NCBI GenBank assembly: GCA_963816535.1
Contig: CAWFKW010000001.1
Location: 62,001-126,000, forward strand
Length of the DNA stretch: 64,000 nucleotides
Direction of reading: 5' to 3'
Source of the DNA: CAWFKW01 sp963816535
GTDB taxonomy: Bacteria; Bacteroidota; Ignavibacteria; Tepidaquicellales; OLB5
Shown here: positions 62,385 to 64,000 of the stretch, one piece after another
How positions within the stretch are numbered: position 1 is the first letter of the stretch
Layout: each line of letters begins with the position of its first letter
Notes under the pieces: generated by a model
Told to the model about the DNA's origin: nothing
The model's database searches: none
What the model saw: only the letters and a program-made list of their open reading frames with translations
Made by a program: the position numbers and the translations under genes

Positions 62385-62996
62385 ATGCCTTTTCTTACTA
62401 TTAACGGAACGGATTATGAAGTAAATGATCGACAATTAGAAATATATACAACCGCAGAGGAACGATGGCATCATAATCTTACCAGATTACGAAATACTAA
62501 AGTTAAATATCTTCTAATTGGGGAAGCCCCGCCCTGGGCTGAAAATGGTGATGTGAATTACTTTTATTATAATTTTAATAGCAATCAACAAATATGTAAT
62601 TCAGTTTATAAAGCCTTTTACCAACATGAATTAATACATGACACTGAGACCGCTTTGACAAATCTTGCTGGAAGAGGTTTTCTTCTCATAGATTCACTTC
62701 CGCTTACAATCAAATATACCGGAAATATTAGAAATAGCCAGTTTTATAAAAACTTGGTTTGTGTTTCATTGAGTTGGTGGCAAAATAGATTGCACAACCC
62801 AAACATCCAGTTTCATCATGAAGTAAAGGTGGCATTAGCATTCAAGGTAAATGGAAGGCGCATTATTGAATGTTTAAATGGCGTTCTCGAATTACCAAAT
62901 GTGCCTACAATTCCGCTGACGGATGCGAATATTGCAGCAGATGGGTCGGGATATACTAAGTCAAAGAAGTTGAGAAATATATTTGGTTTGACATAA
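62385..62996 (+). CDS. UDG-like protein 3
   Basis: 203 residues. VKYLLIGEAPPWAENGDVNY is a motif A like that of UDG-fold proteins (GEAPG in family 4/5). The remaining fold is recognisable by position (GFLLIDSLPLTIKYTG), but the terminal His motif is not clear, so it is the most diverged of the three. ATG 62385 follows the previous stop by one base. Likely translated with proteins 1 and 2. Confidence 0.58.
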   Translation: MPFLTINGTDYEVNDRQLEIYTTAEERWHHNLTRLRNTKVKYLLIGEAPPWAENGDVNYFYYNFNSNQQICNSVYKAFYQHELIHDTETALTNLAGRGFLLIDSLPLTIKYTGNIRNSQFYKNLVCVSLSWWQNRLHNPNIQFHHEVKVALAFKVNGRRIIECLNGVLELPNVPTIPLTDANIAADGSGYTKSKKLRNIFGLT

Positions 62997-63073
62997 GCAG
63001 CTAATTGCTTCCTCCTCTTTTCAATTTATTATGAATCGATCTAAGAAATTCCATTATTTGTCTGTTTGAAAAT

Positions 63074-64000
63074 ATGTCTAAATATATAATATTTCCAATT
63101 TGCGTTGTATTTATTCTCTTAGGAATACTTCTGGTCCGAAGGATTCTTTGGAAGAATAGACAAACCAATATTATCAATGATTCATTAGAGAGAATCATAG
63201 AGGCGGTCGGGCAATTAGAAAGATTACTGAATGATACTGAGTATTTTAACAACAAGAAATTAGTTGAATGGAATTGCAATTTTGATAAGGCAGGGAATGG
63301 GATAACTCCGCTATACGGCAAGATTGGATTAGAAAAGAGTAAGAAGAGTTCATTGGATAGATATTATGACTTTCTAAGTAATGGTAGAAAATATATTGAT
63401 GAACATAACATTAAATATCAAAATACATGCATTAATGAAAATAAGAGTTTTTTTGATACTGTTGAAAGTTACCCTTTAGACATTAACCAGAGGATAGCAA
63501 TAGTACATGAAGAAGATGCCAATCTTGTTGTTGCAGGGGCAGGTTGCGGTAAAACAACGACATTAATTGGTAAACTAGCATATCTTACCAAGATTAAGAA
63601 TGTTCCTAAAGAAAGTATTCTAATGCTCGCTTTTACTAGAAAAGCGGCAAATGAAATGAAGGAGAGAATAAGTAAGAGATTGGGAGAAGATTTTGAAGTT
63701 TATACTTTTCATAGTTTTGGCTATAAATTGCTAAGTGAAATCAGAGATAAGAAGCCTTCATTAGCATTTGACGACAATAATACTCTTGACAAATGCATAC
63801 GCAATATTTTAAATGAGCAAATAAAATCGAAAGACTTTGCTAAAATGTTGGTTGAATTCTTTTTTTATGAATTTACAGTTCATTTGCCGGATAGGAAAAA
63901 TAAGAGTAACCTTACATCATATCTTGGTGAGATAATGAAAAGTAAACAGGAGGTCAAAATTGCAAATTTTTTATACGTTCACAAGATAAGGTATGAATAT
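63074..64000 (+). CDS. UvrD/Rep-family helicase, N-terminal part (3' end outside window)
   Basis: ATG 63074 opens a frame that runs unbroken to base 64000 (309 codons). An N-terminal membrane helix (YIIFPICVVFILLGILLV) and a coiled stretch (about 35-60) come first, then the helicase begins: LDINQRIAIVHEEDANLVVA (Q-motif), AGAGCGKTTT (Walker A), LAFTRKAANEMKERI (motif Ia), VYTFHSFGYKLL (Ic) and VKIANFLYVHKIRYEY, the start of a second subdomain. Superfamily-1 helicases of this kind occur in defence systems; the membrane anchor is unusual. It is separated by 78 bases from UDG-like 3. The rest lies beyond the window. Confidence 0.85.
   Translation, partial: MSKYIIFPICVVFILLGILLVRRILWKNRQTNIINDSLERIIEAVGQLERLLNDTEYFNNKKLVEWNCNFDKAGNGITPLYGKIGLEKSKKSSLDRYYDFLSNGRKYIDEHNIKYQNTCINENKSFFDTVESYPLDINQRIAIVHEEDANLVVAGAGCGKTTTLIGKLAYLTKIKNVPKESILMLAFTRKAANEMKERISKRLGEDFEVYTFHSFGYKLLSEIRDKKPSLAFDDNNTLDKCIRNILNEQIKSKDFAKMLVEFFFYEFTVHLPDRKNKSNLTSYLGEIMKSKQEVKIANFLYVHKIRYEY

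Noticed and set aside
63001..63321. 106-codon minus-strand frame at the right end
   Set aside because: It is antisense to the UvrD helicase, whose plus-strand frame has clear helicase motifs.
1..64000. CRISPR array or rRNA operon
   Set aside because: No evenly spaced repeat-spacer pattern, no Cas motifs, and no rRNA signature sequence on either strand.

Overview
The window looks like a chromosomal piece from the Bacteroidota/Chlorobiota side of the FCB group, most like an Ignavibacteria-type organism. Five exported proteins end in the same type IX secretion (T9SS) C-terminal sorting domain (YQNYPNPFNP followed by an IYDxLG strand). Several promoters match the Bacteroidota -7 box TAnnTTTG. 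The lipid A pathway has an LpxC-FabZ fusion next to bamA, two ompH/skp genes and lpxD. No rRNA or CRISPR array is present.

Layout. 1-37.6 kb is ordinary chromosome: outer-membrane and lipid A genes (bamA 3' end, ompH x2, frameshifted lpxD, lpxC-fabZ), an M23 peptidase, an MFS carrier, a GT-C glycosyltransferase, a sugar nucleotidyltransferase, a LamG/P-domain T9SS protein, an enoyl-ACP-reductase-like SDR, an acyl-CoA dehydrogenase, a nine-haem cytochrome carrying a T9SS signal, a Ca2+/H+ antiporter, an ABC exporter, bacterioferritin, glutamate decarboxylase, a PafA-type phosphatase, a GT9 glycosyltransferase, a LysE exporter, a beta-propeller T9SS protein and a TrmB-type regulator. Gaps between them hold several hairpin repeat families and one likely unannotated small RNA with its own promoter and terminator.

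37.6-44.3 kb is a mobile-element landing zone. It starts at a tRNA-Arg gene cut in the anticodon arm, holds three related tyrosine recombinases (one with an Xis-like partner), an HNH nuclease and small genes of unknown function, and ends at an intact tRNA-Pro. From here the DNA is visibly more AT-rich.

44.4-64 kb is an accessory or defence region. It begins with an HD (MESH1/SpoT-like) hydrolase, a DUF932-like protein and small membrane or lipoproteins. A defence-type operon follows: SNF2 helicase with DUF3883 (interrupted by a frame break that removes the helicase Q-motif), a HEPN-like protein, a DUF1156 DNA methylase, a membrane protein, a DUF499 ATPase, an alpha/beta hydrolase, a helical unknown, an AbiGi-like protein, three consecutive proteins with uracil-DNA-glycosylase-like motifs, and a UvrD-family helicase with an N-terminal membrane helix that runs off the window. 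The close spacing suggests one or two transcription units. The methylase/helicase/ATPase core resembles DISARM-like clusters. The membrane protein, hydrolase and triple UDG-like module are the parts I do not recognise as a described system.
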